This document shows, piece by piece, positions 44,204 through 55,929 of a stretch of 64,000 nt of DNA. The position numbers and the translations under genes are program-made. A model generated the notes under the pieces. It was not told the origin of the DNA and did not search any database. It saw only the letters and a program-made list of their open reading frames with translations. The stretch covers positions 23,115,367 to 23,179,366 of the forward strand of contig NC_012879.2 of assembly GCF_000003195.3 (NCBI RefSeq), read 5' to 3'. Source of the stretch: Sorghum bicolor. Its lineage: Eukaryota; Streptophyta; Magnoliopsida; Poales; Poaceae. Within the stretch, counting starts at the first letter, position 1. Each line of letters starts with the position of its first letter.

Positions 44204-45498
44204 GTTTTGCTTGAAGTGTACCTGTTCACAGAGACAAGGCAGAGATCAAGTGCATGGGCCCTGTTGGTGAAAAACACCAACAGAACCAAAATTGTATTTG
44301 TTCTTTTCTAACCTTAAGCATAGTGAGCAAGGCAAAGTTAATGGATCATGAGTGTAGCATTTAAAACATTTGCCAGATCAGATTGCTTGACCTAATGGAA
44401 ATATAATCTATCTATATTTATGTTTTGTTTATATCTTCCAAAGATTGAATGTGCAATACTTTAGCTTATATGATTAGGAGTGTGCGATCACGAAGGTAGT
44501 ACTAAGAACAAAGTTTAAAGGACTAAACATGCTGAATCAGTTGGGTTGGTTAATTTGTAGTTACAAATCATACATGTTTGTCTCTTTATTGTATGTGAAC
44601 GCCAAAACCAAGGAGAAGCTTATAAAAGTGATAATCAAGTACTTTAAGATGTTACCTTAATTGAAGAGTGATGGTATAGTATCACCTTGTGGAAGCTTTC
44701 CTTTCTTAGCGGTTGTGCATCGTGTTTGTGGCACCCTCCATGGATCATCTCTTTTGAGCTATGCCTTCCTTGTGTAAATTGTTAACCTTCATGTGTCTCT
44801 CTCTTTGTCTCCAATGTGAGTTTATCTCAGGACTTCCCAGGTCGATATTGAAAGTTTTCCTGCAGGGGTTAGTCCGACAAGATATACCAATGCTTACTCA
44901 AAGAGTTTTTAGTTCAGTAACCAAACTAGACTCCATGTCTAATCAGATTAAGGAAGGCTATTTAACCTAAGCACCACACTTAATTTAAATGCCAATGGAA
45001 GTATGTCCAATACTTCCAAACCAACACTTACTTAAGATAAACATAGGTAGCATGATGACATTTATAGAGATCTACTCAAGTGGAGATGAAGTAGTGTGAC
45101 TAGTATTTAACAAATTGAGCATGTCTCAAAGGTAAGGACAACCAACATAGCAACATGTTTTTATGTAAAGTACTCCCCCAAGCTTGAATTTTGCAAAATT
45201 CAAGATTGGATGAATTTAATTCAATGTTGCTATGATTGGTTGGACATACCTTGTGCTTGTCATTCCTCGGATCTTCTTGCTCCAATCCTGGAAAGGTTAG
45301 TAACAAGAATACCCGAAGGAATATTTCTAAAATTATCTTTATATGCTCCATACACAAGGCAATGTTGCAAATAATTAGAAGTTCATGTTACGATCTGATC
45401 AGTGCTTGTTTTAGGACACTAAACTCGTCCTTGGGAAACAATCAATTTATGTCGGCGAAGTGGTTTCTCCTCCAACGCTGACCTATATCTAGATCAAC
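44204..45498 (-). other. E5 spacer between gag and protease ORFs
   Basis: No gene. Counterpart of 29211-30548 in E3, with a polypurine-like tract at 45173-45185 and the splice-acceptor-like pyrimidine segment before the ATG at 44203. Confidence 0.5.
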
Positions 45499-46440
45499 TC
45501 AACGAGATCTGCAATATTTATTATAGACATATGCATCGACAACCGTCCTTTTAAAGTTTTTATAAATAGAAAGGAAGAGGGGGTTGGAGATCTCAAATGC
45601 GGTGATGTTGGAGAGACCAATTGATTGGGGAGATGTTTTATATGAGCAAGGACTTGGTGAGGTATTTATGAAATAACTTCCATGCTCACTGTTGTTTCTC
45701 TCATTCTCAAACTCCAAGGATGATTCTTCATGAATGCTTAAAATTCCTCTAGGATTGTCTCTCAAGTTTGTTTTATCTATCCATTCAATGGTGATAGCAC
45801 ATGGATTTTTATTGCCCTCTAGCCATTGATGTTGCTCTTCTCGATCCTCCTTGTGGTCTTGGTGACTCTTATGCATGGGATGTCTAGAGAGATTCATAAG
45901 ATCATCGGGAGGTTCAGGAGAAAGATCATAGTAGAAATTATTAGGCTCAAGGATGGGTTGGATAGCCGAATCATGGGATTGGAATGTTTGGAAATCTGCG
46001 ATTGAAACATCCTTTCCTTGTCTGGGAGATGATTCCTTCTCTATCTCTAGGATTTTTTTATGAAGACTAGTGCAAGAAGGATGTCCACAAATGAAGACAT
46101 ACCTTCCTTTACTAATAGGTAAAGAAAGAAAGACTCTACCAAAGGTCATATGATTAAGACCAATGTGAAAATATCGAGAAAAAACATGGTCTTGTAGGGC
46201 TAGGTTTAAACCAGAATTTATAGAAAGATTAAAAGATTCCCTAGGTGTAGCTAAAAGTTCATTATCTTCTTGATTAAAAGATAGGACCTCGGCTATAGAA
46301 AAGGGTTGGTTTTGACCTATTGCAATCAACTCCGGACACAAATCATAATTAGGGGCAGGACTTGTTGACTCCCATGGTCTATGGTTGGTCTCCGAAGGTG
46401 CAAAGAATTCAATAATAGATATGGAATTTGAGTTATCCAT
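45499..46440 (-). CDS. E5 gag-like protein, 313 residues, frame intact
   Basis: ATG at 46440 (MDNSNSISIIEFFAPSE), about 100 nt after the primer site. The N-terminus parallels E6 gag (MENQNSKSIHESAIPS...LPWES). SFNQEDNEL...SGLNLALQDHVF parallels E6 SFKQKDNET...SGPNLNLEDPVL. The central capsid-core region of E6 (residues about 55-110) is missing. The C-terminal half is unique to this group and ends SPQSIGLSNITAFEISNPL..SIYKNFKRTVVDAYVYNKYC, shared with E3. No zinc knuckle. The frame is uninterrupted, which is unusual in this window and hints at youth or constraint. Confidence 0.65.
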   Translation of the reverse strand: MDNSNSISIIEFFAPSETNHRPWESTSPAPNYDLCPELIAIGQNQPFSIAEVLSFNQEDNELLATPRESFNLSINSGLNLALQDHVFSRYFHIGLNHMTFGRVFLSLPISKGRYVFICGHPSCTSLHKKILEIEKESSPRQGKDVSIADFQTFQSHDSAIQPILEPNNFYYDLSPEPPDDLMNLSRHPMHKSHQDHKEDREEQHQWLEGNKNPCAITIEWIDKTNLRDNPRGILSIHEESSLEFENERNNSEHGSYFINTSPSPCSYKTSPQSIGLSNITAFEISNPLFLSIYKNFKRTVVDAYVYNKYCRSR

Positions 46441-46536
46441 AAAGATGGGAAAAATAAAAAGATACAAGAATAAAAGTATAAAAGTATAATACAAGATAAT
46501 AGCAAGATTCAAAGTTATCTCAGCAAACCGTCTTTC

Positions 46537-46554
46537 TCCCCGGCAATGGCGCTA
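46537..46554 (-). other. E5 primer binding site, tRNA-Asp type
   Basis: Minus strand TAGCGCCATTGCCGGGGA, two G-to-A mismatches from the ideal sequence seen in E3 and E6. Confidence 0.85.
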
Positions 46555-46562
46555 GAAATACT

Positions 46563-47784
46563 TGTTGATATTTGGTAACGCAATAAGGAATTGATCCGCA
46601 AGCGCACGGATATCGGTGAGCATTTCACCTGGGAGGTTATCCAGAGTTATCGTATTTATATTTTTACCACTGGGAGAAAGGGTGCATCTGACTAACCAAA
46701 TCTATTGCTACTACCCCTTTAGGCTACGAAGAATGTTTCTCGATGTGAGTGATGTATAGAGAAGACTGCAACCGTAGTCTCGTCCTAACCTTGGTAAGGA
46801 TGATCTACTGTTATATTGGGGAAGCTTACAGAATCTAGACACCAAAAAGGATGTTCGACCCACACCTATAAACCCTACCCGTCCTGCTATGGGATGCAAA
46901 GGTAACTCGAAAATGTCACGTTCCTCGCTACTACCACGGTCCAGCTAGTCAGGGGATATCAATGAGTACCCTAGCCTAAACACCACGTTTACGCTAGCAA
47001 TGATTACTCTAATACTCAACCGGAAGAGATTAAAGTAAACTCATAAACCGAAGAATAATAAAACAAGAACTTACTAGAATTAGAAGTCGAATTACTGAAG
47101 AATCCTAGGAGCAAGCCTCGGGTTAGAAGACTTGATCCCACAGGTACAACCTCGGAGTAGACACCGACAGGCCGGGCTTCCTCCGATCTACACCTCCACT
47201 CTATCTCTCTCAATCTAGTAGAAACTAGAAGATCTAATTCTACTCATATTGGATGCTAAGCCTAAAAGAAATTTTATTTAGAGGAGAGGTATTCCTTCGA
47301 GGGCTCCTCTCAACTCTATGATGAACTTGTCTCCTCTAGGGGCCAGGGGGTCTGGTTTTATAGTCCCCTCAAGTGAACATGAGCCATTGGATCAAACCGA
47401 CATTGATTGGACGGTTATCCTTGATTCTTTAGGTCGGTGGAGATTAGTCTCGAAAGAGAGTCCAGATCCAACTCTGAAGGGGGGCGGGCGCCCAGGTCAA
47501 CTGGGCGGGCGCCCAGTGCCTGGCCCCGTTCGGCCTCCGCTTCCTTCCTGTGGCTTCTAGAGTCTTCTAGATGTAAGATAATTGCGCGGCACATTAATAT
47601 CTCCATGTAATCCTGACGTGTGGGCCTTTCTTCCGTATTTCCTGATAACCCCCTGTAGAAATAGACAAACACCAAAACTCATAGAATTCTGTCAGATAAA
47701 ACCCTAAGTCTAGATGTTGATTTCATTTGGATCCTTTTCTTTATTTATTTGATGATTATATTTGGTATTTAAGGACCATCAACA
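46563..47784 (-). repeat. E5 5' LTR
   Basis: 1222 bp, minus strand TGTTGATGGTCC...AATATCAACA. It has two GC boxes (47482-47493, 47503-47514, 21 bp apart) and TATA at 47363-47354. Longer than the other LTR mainly by one box unit. Confidence 0.93.
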
Positions 47785-48669
47785 ATGTCATCAATGAAGA
47801 CGACTACAAATTTGTCTAGCTCTGGTATAAAGACGGAGTTCATCAAGTACATGAACTGAGCTGGTGCATTGGTTAAACCAAAGGACATCACCAGATATTC
47901 ATATAGCCCATAACGGGTTGTGAAAGCCGTCTTGGGAACATCTTCCAGCTTAATCTTGATTTGATGGTACCCAGATCTCAAGTCAATCTTTGAGAATACT
48001 TTAGCCCCGGCTAACTGATCAAATAGCAAGTCAATGCGGGGCAATGGGTACTTGTTTTTAATCGTCACCTCATTTAAGGGACGATAATCAACACATAGCC
48101 TTAATGTCTGATCTTTCTTTTTCACAAATAAGGCTGGGCAACCCCATAGAGATGAACTGGGTTGAATAAAACCTTTCTGCAGCCAACTCCTGTAATTGGT
48201 TTTTCAATTCAGCCAGTTCTTTTGGTGCCATTCGATAGGCTCTTTGAGAAATTGGGGTTGTCGCTGGTTTCAATTCTATACTGAATTGAATATCCTGGTC
48301 TGGTGGCAGACCTGGTAGGTCCACGAGAAACACATCCGGGAACTCCCGAACTACCGGGATATTTTCAACTTCTTTCACCGTGGTGGCATGAACTTGTTCA
48401 ATTGCCCATTTTGGAGTGGCTAGTTGGATTAGAAGGTAAGAATTACCATTGGGCAATGGCATCTTGATGGTTCGATGTAGGGTGTCTAGCACAACCCCTC
48501 GTTGTGTCATCCAGTCCATGCCTAGTATAACATCAATATCTTGATCTTTAAGAACAATCATACTGGTAGGAAAACTATGCCCACCAAATTCGATGGGTAT
48601 TTGATAAACCATTTCCTTAGAACCCAGTCGTCCTCCTGGCGATTGTATATAGAAATGATCTTTAGTTTC
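47785..48669 (-). pseudogene. E4 pol, protease to RT N-terminal half
   Basis: Minus strand: the second half of the protease with DQDIDVILGMDWMTQRG (48560-48510), the linker [21 protein letters not shown] (48365-48300), then RT: PYR-like [61 protein letters not shown], ending VVFIDD at 47803-47789, where E5 interrupts. A frame change near 48150-48120 breaks it. E7 interrupts the protease at 48669. Confidence 0.87.
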
Positions 48670-50145
48670 TGTTGACGGTCCTTAATGTTTACATTTAACC
48701 GTCCACTAATCATGAAAAAGGATCCAAATACAACCGACACATAGACTTAGGGTTTCATCTGACAGATTTCCACGAGTTTTGGTGTTTGTCTATTTCTACA
48801 GGGGGTTATCAGAAAATACGAAGGAAAGGCCCACACGTCGGATTTACATAGAGAATTAATGTGTGTGGTAATTTTCCATAATCAGGAAGACTCTAAAAGC
48901 AACTCGACCGAAGCAGAGCCGAGACGGGCCTGGGAACAGGGCGTCCGCCATTGATCCTAGGGCGCCCGCCCTGGTACAAGCACCAATCACAGAATGAAGT
49001 ACACCATTACAAAGATCTCGTCGAGCTGATTGAAATGCATATATTATTTGCTATATTTGGAGTTCGGAATCAAGAGATATTAATAAAAGAATGACTCCAC
49101 ATAAAAGAGCTGCGGGATTAATTGGGCCCAAATCAAATTTTGGTCCATTAAGGCCTATGTGCATTTTAATGAGATATGATGGAAAGTTTAGTACCACATC
49201 ACCTGCTGAACCAAAAACGCACAAAGGAGGAGGACTATATAAGCAAGGCCTCTCGCCCCTGGAGGAGAACACATCATTATAGAGTTGAGAGGTGCCCTCG
49301 AAGGATAACCTTTCCTCTATAGAGAATTAGGGCTAGACATTCCATTGTAGTAGATTAGTTCTAGTCGGGAGTTAGGAAGAGTGGAGCTGCACTCCGGTTC
49401 TGGAGAAGTCTTCAGAGTTTTGGTATGTCTTTATATTTATTGTAAGACTTATGCTTTAATATATTTATCTTCTCTGTTTACTTTTATGCCTTTATTATTA
49501 TCGAGTAGTGTAGTTGTTATATTTTGGCATAGGATCTCCATTCGCATCGAGTGCTCTAGTTATTCATGGTAATTAGAGTAGTAATCGTTAATGTAGACGT
49601 GGTGTCTATACTAGAGGTTACCTGAGGTTGCACCCAGTCAAACGGATTGTTGTGGTAGCCCTAGGGTAGTGACAGCCCTAACGGTCGACGTATTCCACCT
49701 CGTTCGGATCGGTGTTTGTAGGATCGTAGTCAGAGCTTCCCAGCCCCCTTCTCATCTCTTTCTGTGGTTGGTGTTCTGATGTCCCAAAGTGCTAATATGT
49801 GATTGCTATATCTCTTCATTCTTTGTTATCATAGAACTGAATAGAGAAGTATACAGGAACCCAGGTCTCTCCCGTTGTCCTCCCGCTATGGCTATCTACG
49901 CATTTATCATAGAATTCTCACCTTTATATTATTACCTATCATATATCATTTACCCCTACTTTACTCTAGTTGGTTTATTAAATTAGTAGATGCATGATAG
50001 TAAGTTATCGGATTCTTTAACCTTAGCTTCCCAGTGGTAAAATATAAATAACGATACCTAGAATACTCCCGGTAAAATGCTACGATGATGTTCTGTGCAC
50101 TTGCGGAATTTTTCTTATTCTTATTGCAATTAACGAATGTCAACA
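48670..50145 (+). repeat. E7 5' LTR
   Basis: 1476 bp, TGTTGACGGTCC...AATGTCAACA. GC boxes at 48939-48950 (degenerate, GGGCGTCCGCCA) and 48960-48971, 21 bp apart. TATA CTATATAAG at 49235. Short frames inside are not genes. Confidence 0.93.
49235..49243 (+). promoter_or_regulatory. E7 LTR TATA box
   Basis: CTATATAAG in GAGGACTATATAAGCAAGG; copy in the 3' LTR at 63725. Confidence 0.65.
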
Positions 50146-50153
50146 AGCATTTT

Positions 50154-50171
50154 TGGTGCTGTTGCTGGGGA
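50154..50171 (+). other. E7 primer binding site, deaminated tRNA-Asp type
   Basis: TGGTGCTGTTGCTGGGGA differs from the E3/E6 site only at its three CpG cytosines, each now T. Confidence 0.85.
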
Positions 50172-51513
50172 AGCAATTGGTGTGAAGATTTTGATAGTGA
50201 TCTTGATGTCTGCTAATTTAATGTATCACTAGCTTTAGTAGGTTTATTGTATTTATCTTTTCTGCATTTGTTTTTAGCATATTTATTTCTCCATAACATA
50301 TTTATCTTTATGCATTATTATTGCATTAGAAAATATAATAAAAATATTTTATATAACTCATTGCATCTTAAATACTAAAACCCCATATGAATAAATTGTG
50401 TGGTGTGTAAAAGCCCACATGGTGGAATAAAAAAATATATAAAAATAAATAAACATGCATTCATCGTGTTCCATTTCCTTTTTGCTTCATAGAAAGATTA
50501 AAACCCAAAAAAATATATATATTGAGAAAGAGATCTTGTTGAAACTCTGCTTAGAAAAAGAATTAAGAAAAATCTAAAAAGCTTGGACAACTAAGGCTTA
50601 AGTGGCCAACTACCAATGTTTAATCGGTGCCACAAGTTTTGTTGTCTATTTGAGTTTAACATGATTTAAAGAGAGAATCCCCAATGATCAAGATATCTTC
50701 ATCAACTTGGAAGCGCTGCAATCATTACTGACATTTTGAAGCTCAAGAATATTGAAGAACATTTGTGTTGTGCGGATTCAAGATTAAAGACTATGTCAAC
50801 ATTCAGCTCGGGGGAAGCAATCCCGTTATCTTCACGATTCAGGCTTGAAGTAAACGAGTGAAGAATAACAACAAGAATGGAGATAAAGAAAGAGACACAT
50901 GAAGTTTAACAATTTGCATAAGAAAGACATAGCTCGAGAGATAATCCATGGAACGAGACGAAGAGTGCCACGAATAAGATGCACAACCATTGAGAAAGAA
51001 AAGCGTCCACAAGGTGATATTGTACCACCACTCTTCAATTAAGGTAACATCTTAAGGTATGTGACTGTCACTGTTATAAGCTTCTCCTTGATTCTGGCAT
51101 GCACATGGATAAAAAGACAAACATGTATGATTTATAACAACAAATTAACCAACCTAATTGATTCAACATGTTTAGTCCTTTAAACTTTGTTCCCGGTACT
51201 ACCTTCTTGATCCCACACTCTTAACCATATGAGCTAAAATGTTGCACATCCGATCTTTGAAAAATGATAGTCATGTAAAGAAAAAAACATTTACTTAGAT
51301 AGATTATCTTTCCATAAGGTTGAGTGATCTGATCTGACAAATGTTTTAAATGCTACACTCATGATCTTATTATCCATCAACTTTGTCTTGCTCACTATGC
51401 TTAAGGTTAGAGAAGAACAAATACACTTTTGGTTCTATTGGTGTTTTCCACCAACAGGGCCCATGCACTTGATCTCTGCCTTGTCTCTATGAGCAGGATA
51501 CACTTCGAGCAAA
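50172..51513 (+). other. E7 interior, first non-coding module
   Basis: No gene. It contains the first copy of the conserved block (50380-50433, degenerate), the CCACAAGTTTTGTTGTCTATTTGAG block (50630-50654), a polypurine-like AGCTCGGGGGAAGC (50806-50819) and the splice-acceptor-like segment CTCTATGAGCAG near 51485-51496. Confidence 0.5.
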
Positions 51514-51705
51514 ATGGAGGAGTTTTCCAACTCCCAGACTCTACCAAGTGAAGGACCTGGATCTACGAGCACAAACACACTGAGGAGGATGCTGCCAACG
51601 CCGCACTTCGAACTGCTGGGCAAACGAAAAACATGGGTGACACTGTATCAAGAGGTGCAGATGTCAAGGTCCACACCTAACTCAAATGACGCACCTAAAG
51701 AATAA
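51514..51705 (+). pseudogene. E7 remnant of protease-polyprotein N-terminus
   Basis: 63 codons, MEEFSNSQTLPSEGPGSTST..., then LPTPHFELLGKRKTWVT and SRSTPN, clearly homologous to E5 44203-43980. It stops before the protease domain, which has been lost: the 3' UTR-like block follows at 51887. No function expected. Confidence 0.6.
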
Positions 51706-52352
51706 ACACGGTGAAAAGTCTTGTTCAGAATACTTAAAACATTGAACCCTCGCCGAAAGGTAAAATCGGTAGTTAACCATATTTATCCTTTCTCCATTCC
51801 CTTTTTTTCTTAAATTATTTACTTTTCTTAAATAGCTTGTTAGTTAATCATGCTATCTTGAAAAGAAAATAAAAATGTTAAAAACAGTAAGCCCCATGTG
51901 AGTATGCTCGTGGCATAAAACCCATTCACTGTGGTGGCGTAAAAATAAAATAAATATATTCTTGTCCTATAAAAATGAAAATATAAAAATAAATTTATGA
52001 TCCTACTAAAGAGAGTAATATTTATTAGAGGAAGCTCAACATAATAAAGGCTAAGAGATTTTATGCTAACACTTAACCAGTTCCACAAAGCTTTGTTGTC
52101 TATTTGAGCTCCACAGAATTCAAGGATTAAGGAAGACTAGCAGACGGAGGATATCCTAATCACTATCAGGGTGCTGCCAACATTCAAATACTCCTAGGCC
52201 ACCTACTAGCTACATTAGAAGAAATTACGTCAAAATCCAGCTTTGGGGAGAGCACCCCCATTTATCCAGCTAAGTGTTCTACTCACGTTTATACTTTACT
52301 CAAGTAATAAAAACAAGCATAATCATAAAAACCCAAATAAAGATTTTGTGCT

Positions 52353-52387
<35 letters not shown>

Positions 52388-52477
52388 CTTGTTTAGTTTG
52401 CTAAATAAATAAGTAAAGTGTCTATGTCAAACTGAACTTCAATGATAAACTCTTACATGGATATGATGAATAGTTAC
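51706..52477 (+). other. E7 interior, second non-coding module
   Basis: Second copy of the conserved block (51891-51938), the TTCCACAAAGCTTTGTTGTC block (52081-52106), a polypurine-like AGCTTTGGGGAGAGC (52239-52253) and a TA repeat (52350-52385). The same order is found once in E3 and E5. Interrupted by E6 after GTTAC (52473-52477). Confidence 0.6.
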
Positions 52478-53689
52478 TGTTGATATTTGGGAACGCAATA
52501 AGGAATTGATCCGCAAGCGCACGGATATCGGTGAGCACTTCACCCAGGAAAATATCCAGAGTATCGTATTTATTTTTTTACCACTAGGAGAAAGAGTGCA
52601 TCTGACTAACCGGTCTATTACTACTAACCCTTTAGGCAACAAAGAATGTCTCTCGATGTGAGTGATAAATAGAGAAGACTGCAACCGTAGTCTCCTTCTA
52701 ACCTTGGTAAGGATGATCTACTGTTCTATTAGGGAGGCTAACGGAATCTAGACACCACAAAGGATGTTCAACCCGCACCTATAAACCCTATCCTTCCTGC
52801 TAACGAGATATGGTCTGCAAAGGTAACTCGGAATTGTCACGTTCCTCACTACTACCACGGTCCAGCTAGTCAGGGAATATCTATGAGTACCCCAGCCTAA
52901 ACACCACATTTACGCCAGCAATGATTACTCTAAACTCTACGCGAAGAGATTAAAGTAAACTCATAAACCGGAAGAACAATAAAACAAGAACTTACTAGAA
53001 TTTAGAAGTCGAAATACTGAAGAATCCTAGGAGCAAGCTTCGGGTTAGGAGAACTTGATCCCGCAGGTACAAGCTTGGAGTAGACACCGACAGGCCGGGC
53101 TTCCTCCAATCTACACCTCCACTCTATCTCTCTCAATCTAGTAGAAACTAGAAGATCTATTTCTACTTTACATTGGTTGCTAAGCCTAAAAAGAAATATT
53201 AATTAGAGAAGAGGTTTTCCTTCGAGGGCACCCCTCAATCTCTATGATAATTTCTTGTCTTCTCCAGGGGCCAGGGGGGTCTCCTTATATAGTCCTCCTC
53301 CTCTATGCGTTTTTGGGTCGGTAGGCGAGGTGGTACTACGTTATCTTTGATCCATTATGTCGGTGGAACATCGTGTGCGAAGAGAGTCCTGAATGTCTTC
53401 CAGCAGGGGGCGGGCGCCCTGGGCCTGGCCCCTTTCGGCCTCTGCCTTCTTCCCGTGGCTTCTGGAGTCTTCTAGATAGTAGAAAATCGCGCGGTGCGTT
53501 GATATCTCTATGTAATCCCGACATGTGGGCCTTTCTTCCTTATTTCCTGATAACCCCCTGCAGAAACAGATAAACAACAAAACTCGTGGAATTCTGTCAG
53601 ATCAAACCCTAATTCTAGGTGTTGGTTGCATGTTGGTCCTTTCCCTTGTTTATTTAACAATTAAAATTGATACTTAAGAACCGTCAACA
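52478..53689 (-). repeat. E6 3' LTR
   Basis: 1212 bp. One GC box (53408-53419). TATA on the minus strand at 53292-53283 (CTATATAAGG). Confidence 0.93.
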
Positions 53690-53704
53690 AATACCCCCAT
53701 ACTT
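53690..53704 (-). other. E6 polypurine tract
   Basis: Minus strand AAGTATGGGGGTATT next to the LTR. A near copy, AAGTATGGGGGAGAT, lies internally at 54795-54781. Confidence 0.85.
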
Positions 53705-55088
<1,384 letters not shown>

Positions 55089-55561
55089 TTAGCGGCGCTC
55101 TAATTCCTTAATCTTCTTGTTGGCACTGGCAAGATCCTGCCTAAGGCCTAGTATAATGGTGTTGTGGTTAGAGAGCTGCCTAGTGAGGGAATTAATTGAG
55201 GACTGGAGGTCTATGATAACTCTGTCTAGCCTGCGAACGTCCTCATCAATATCCATTATAGTCTTGCGACGCTTGGGAGGTGTCTCAAAAGCATTGAGAG
55301 CGTGCTTCGGGGCTGCCTTTGGAGGGATGAAATGGACTTTGGCTGCTCTAATCCCTTCAAAGTAAGGCCTTTCCTCCTCCGTAGTGTAGCGAATACTGCT
55401 GATCTCGCCGCTCCGGTTGGTCTTGACTCCAACGACCCTCTCGTTGGGTCTAGGTGGAAGGATCCTTGTGCCGGTTGGCACCTTGATGGTGGTCTTCGTC
55501 TTGGATGATGATCCTTTGAGGAGTAGGGGTTGTGGCGGTGCGGTGAGAACTGGTTGAGCAT
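55089..55561 (-). pseudogene. E6 accessory ORF downstream of pol, coiled-coil protein of about 160 residues
   Basis: The ATG at 55561 lies about 80 bp downstream of a TATA box, after a CT-rich leader. A one-base difference shortly after the ATG puts it out of frame with the rest, which is otherwise open from about 55574 to 55089. The protein has a Pro-rich N-terminus (TAPPQPLLLKG), a basic segment, KVPTGTRILPPRPNERVVGV, RYTTEEERPYFEGIRAAKVHF, PPKRRKTIMDID (NLS-like) and a C-terminal coiled coil (RRLDRVIIDLQSSINSLTRQ..., LASANKKIKELERR). Its base composition is more GC-rich than its surroundings. The position between integrase and polypurine tract is where Athila elements carry an env-like ORF, but no signal peptide or membrane segment is seen. 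The function is unknown; a captured host fragment is possible. Confidence 0.6.
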
Positions 55562-55637
55562 GGCAAGGAACTAATCAAGCTCTAATTGAAGGAGAGAAGG
55601 CTTGGTGGCTTGGTGTTTGAAAACTGAGGTCAGGGGT

Positions 55638-55648
55638 CTTTATATAGG
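55638..55648 (-). promoter_or_regulatory. E6 internal promoter, TATA box
   Basis: Minus strand CCTATATAAAG; a start site about 30 bp on would give a leader of about 50 nt to the ATG at 55561. It is outside any LTR. Confidence 0.6.
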
Positions 55649-55788
55649 GGTCAAAAAGTGCCTCTATGGGTTGTTCGGGTGGCTCCCGTCGATGTGCGTG
55701 CGAAACTTTCCATCCGAGGGATTATTCGGATTACCATAAATGCATTTACCATAACAGAGAAAATTGGGACCGAGGGGGAACAGGAGCT

Positions 55789-55821
55789 GGGCGCCCGCCC
55801 ACCTGATCTGGGCGCCCGCCC
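55789..55821. promoter_or_regulatory. Paired GGGCGCCCGCCC boxes upstream of the E6 internal promoter
   Basis: 12-mers at 55789-55800 and 55810-55821, 21 bp start to start, about 140 bp upstream of the internal TATA. Same boxes and spacing as in the LTRs of E3, E5, E6 and E7; here in inverted orientation relative to the E3 LTR promoter. Confidence 0.7.
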
Positions 55822-55929
55822 TCTCTCTGGCCCCTCTGTGGGCCCACTTTCTCGAGCGCGTTTCTAGATGCAAAATTATTTAGAAAATATATATATGACC
55901 CAAAAACATCAGAGTAAAAAGGTCGGGCT

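Larger units (their letters stand above)
40056..47784 (-). mobile_element. E5: minus-strand non-autonomous Athila-like element inside E4 RT
   Basis: 7.7 kb with LTRs 40056-41264 (3') and 46563-47784 (5'), tRNA-Asp-type primer site, polypurine tract and ATGTC duplication. It encodes a 313-residue gag-like protein and one retropepsin-like domain (PR2 type), with no RT or integrase. The insertion lies in the codons of the E4 RT catalytic FIDD motif. Confidence 0.94.
26049..48669 (-). mobile_element. E4: minus-strand chromovirus, interrupted by E3 and E5 and by E7 at its upstream side
   Basis: On the minus strand E4 reads (from the right) protease and RT (48669-47785), RT to chromodomain (40055-37716), polypurine tract (37530-37516), then its 3' LTR (37515-35104 and 27599-about 26049). 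E5 splits the pol, E3 splits the LTR, and E7 cuts the protease region at 48669. The 5' LTR and gag are not in the window. The pol is related to but distinct from E2 (same order with chromodomain). The left boundary (LTR end ...TGTGGTCA on the minus strand at 26049) is an estimate, as no partner LTR is available. Confidence 0.85.

Noticed and set aside
45236..45481. Frames 45236-45481 and 29228-29473 that match each other in E5 and E3
   Set aside because: They are on the strand opposite to each element's genes and match only because the underlying spacer is homologous.
49051..49282. Paired frames on both strands in the E7 LTR, repeated at 63541-63772
   Set aside because: LTR promoter and leader sequence; conserved only because the LTR is duplicated.
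55089..55561. Calling the E6 accessory ORF an env gene
   Set aside because: It is in the env-like position of Athila elements but has no signal peptide, no transmembrane segment and no cysteine pattern; the coiled coil alone is not enough.
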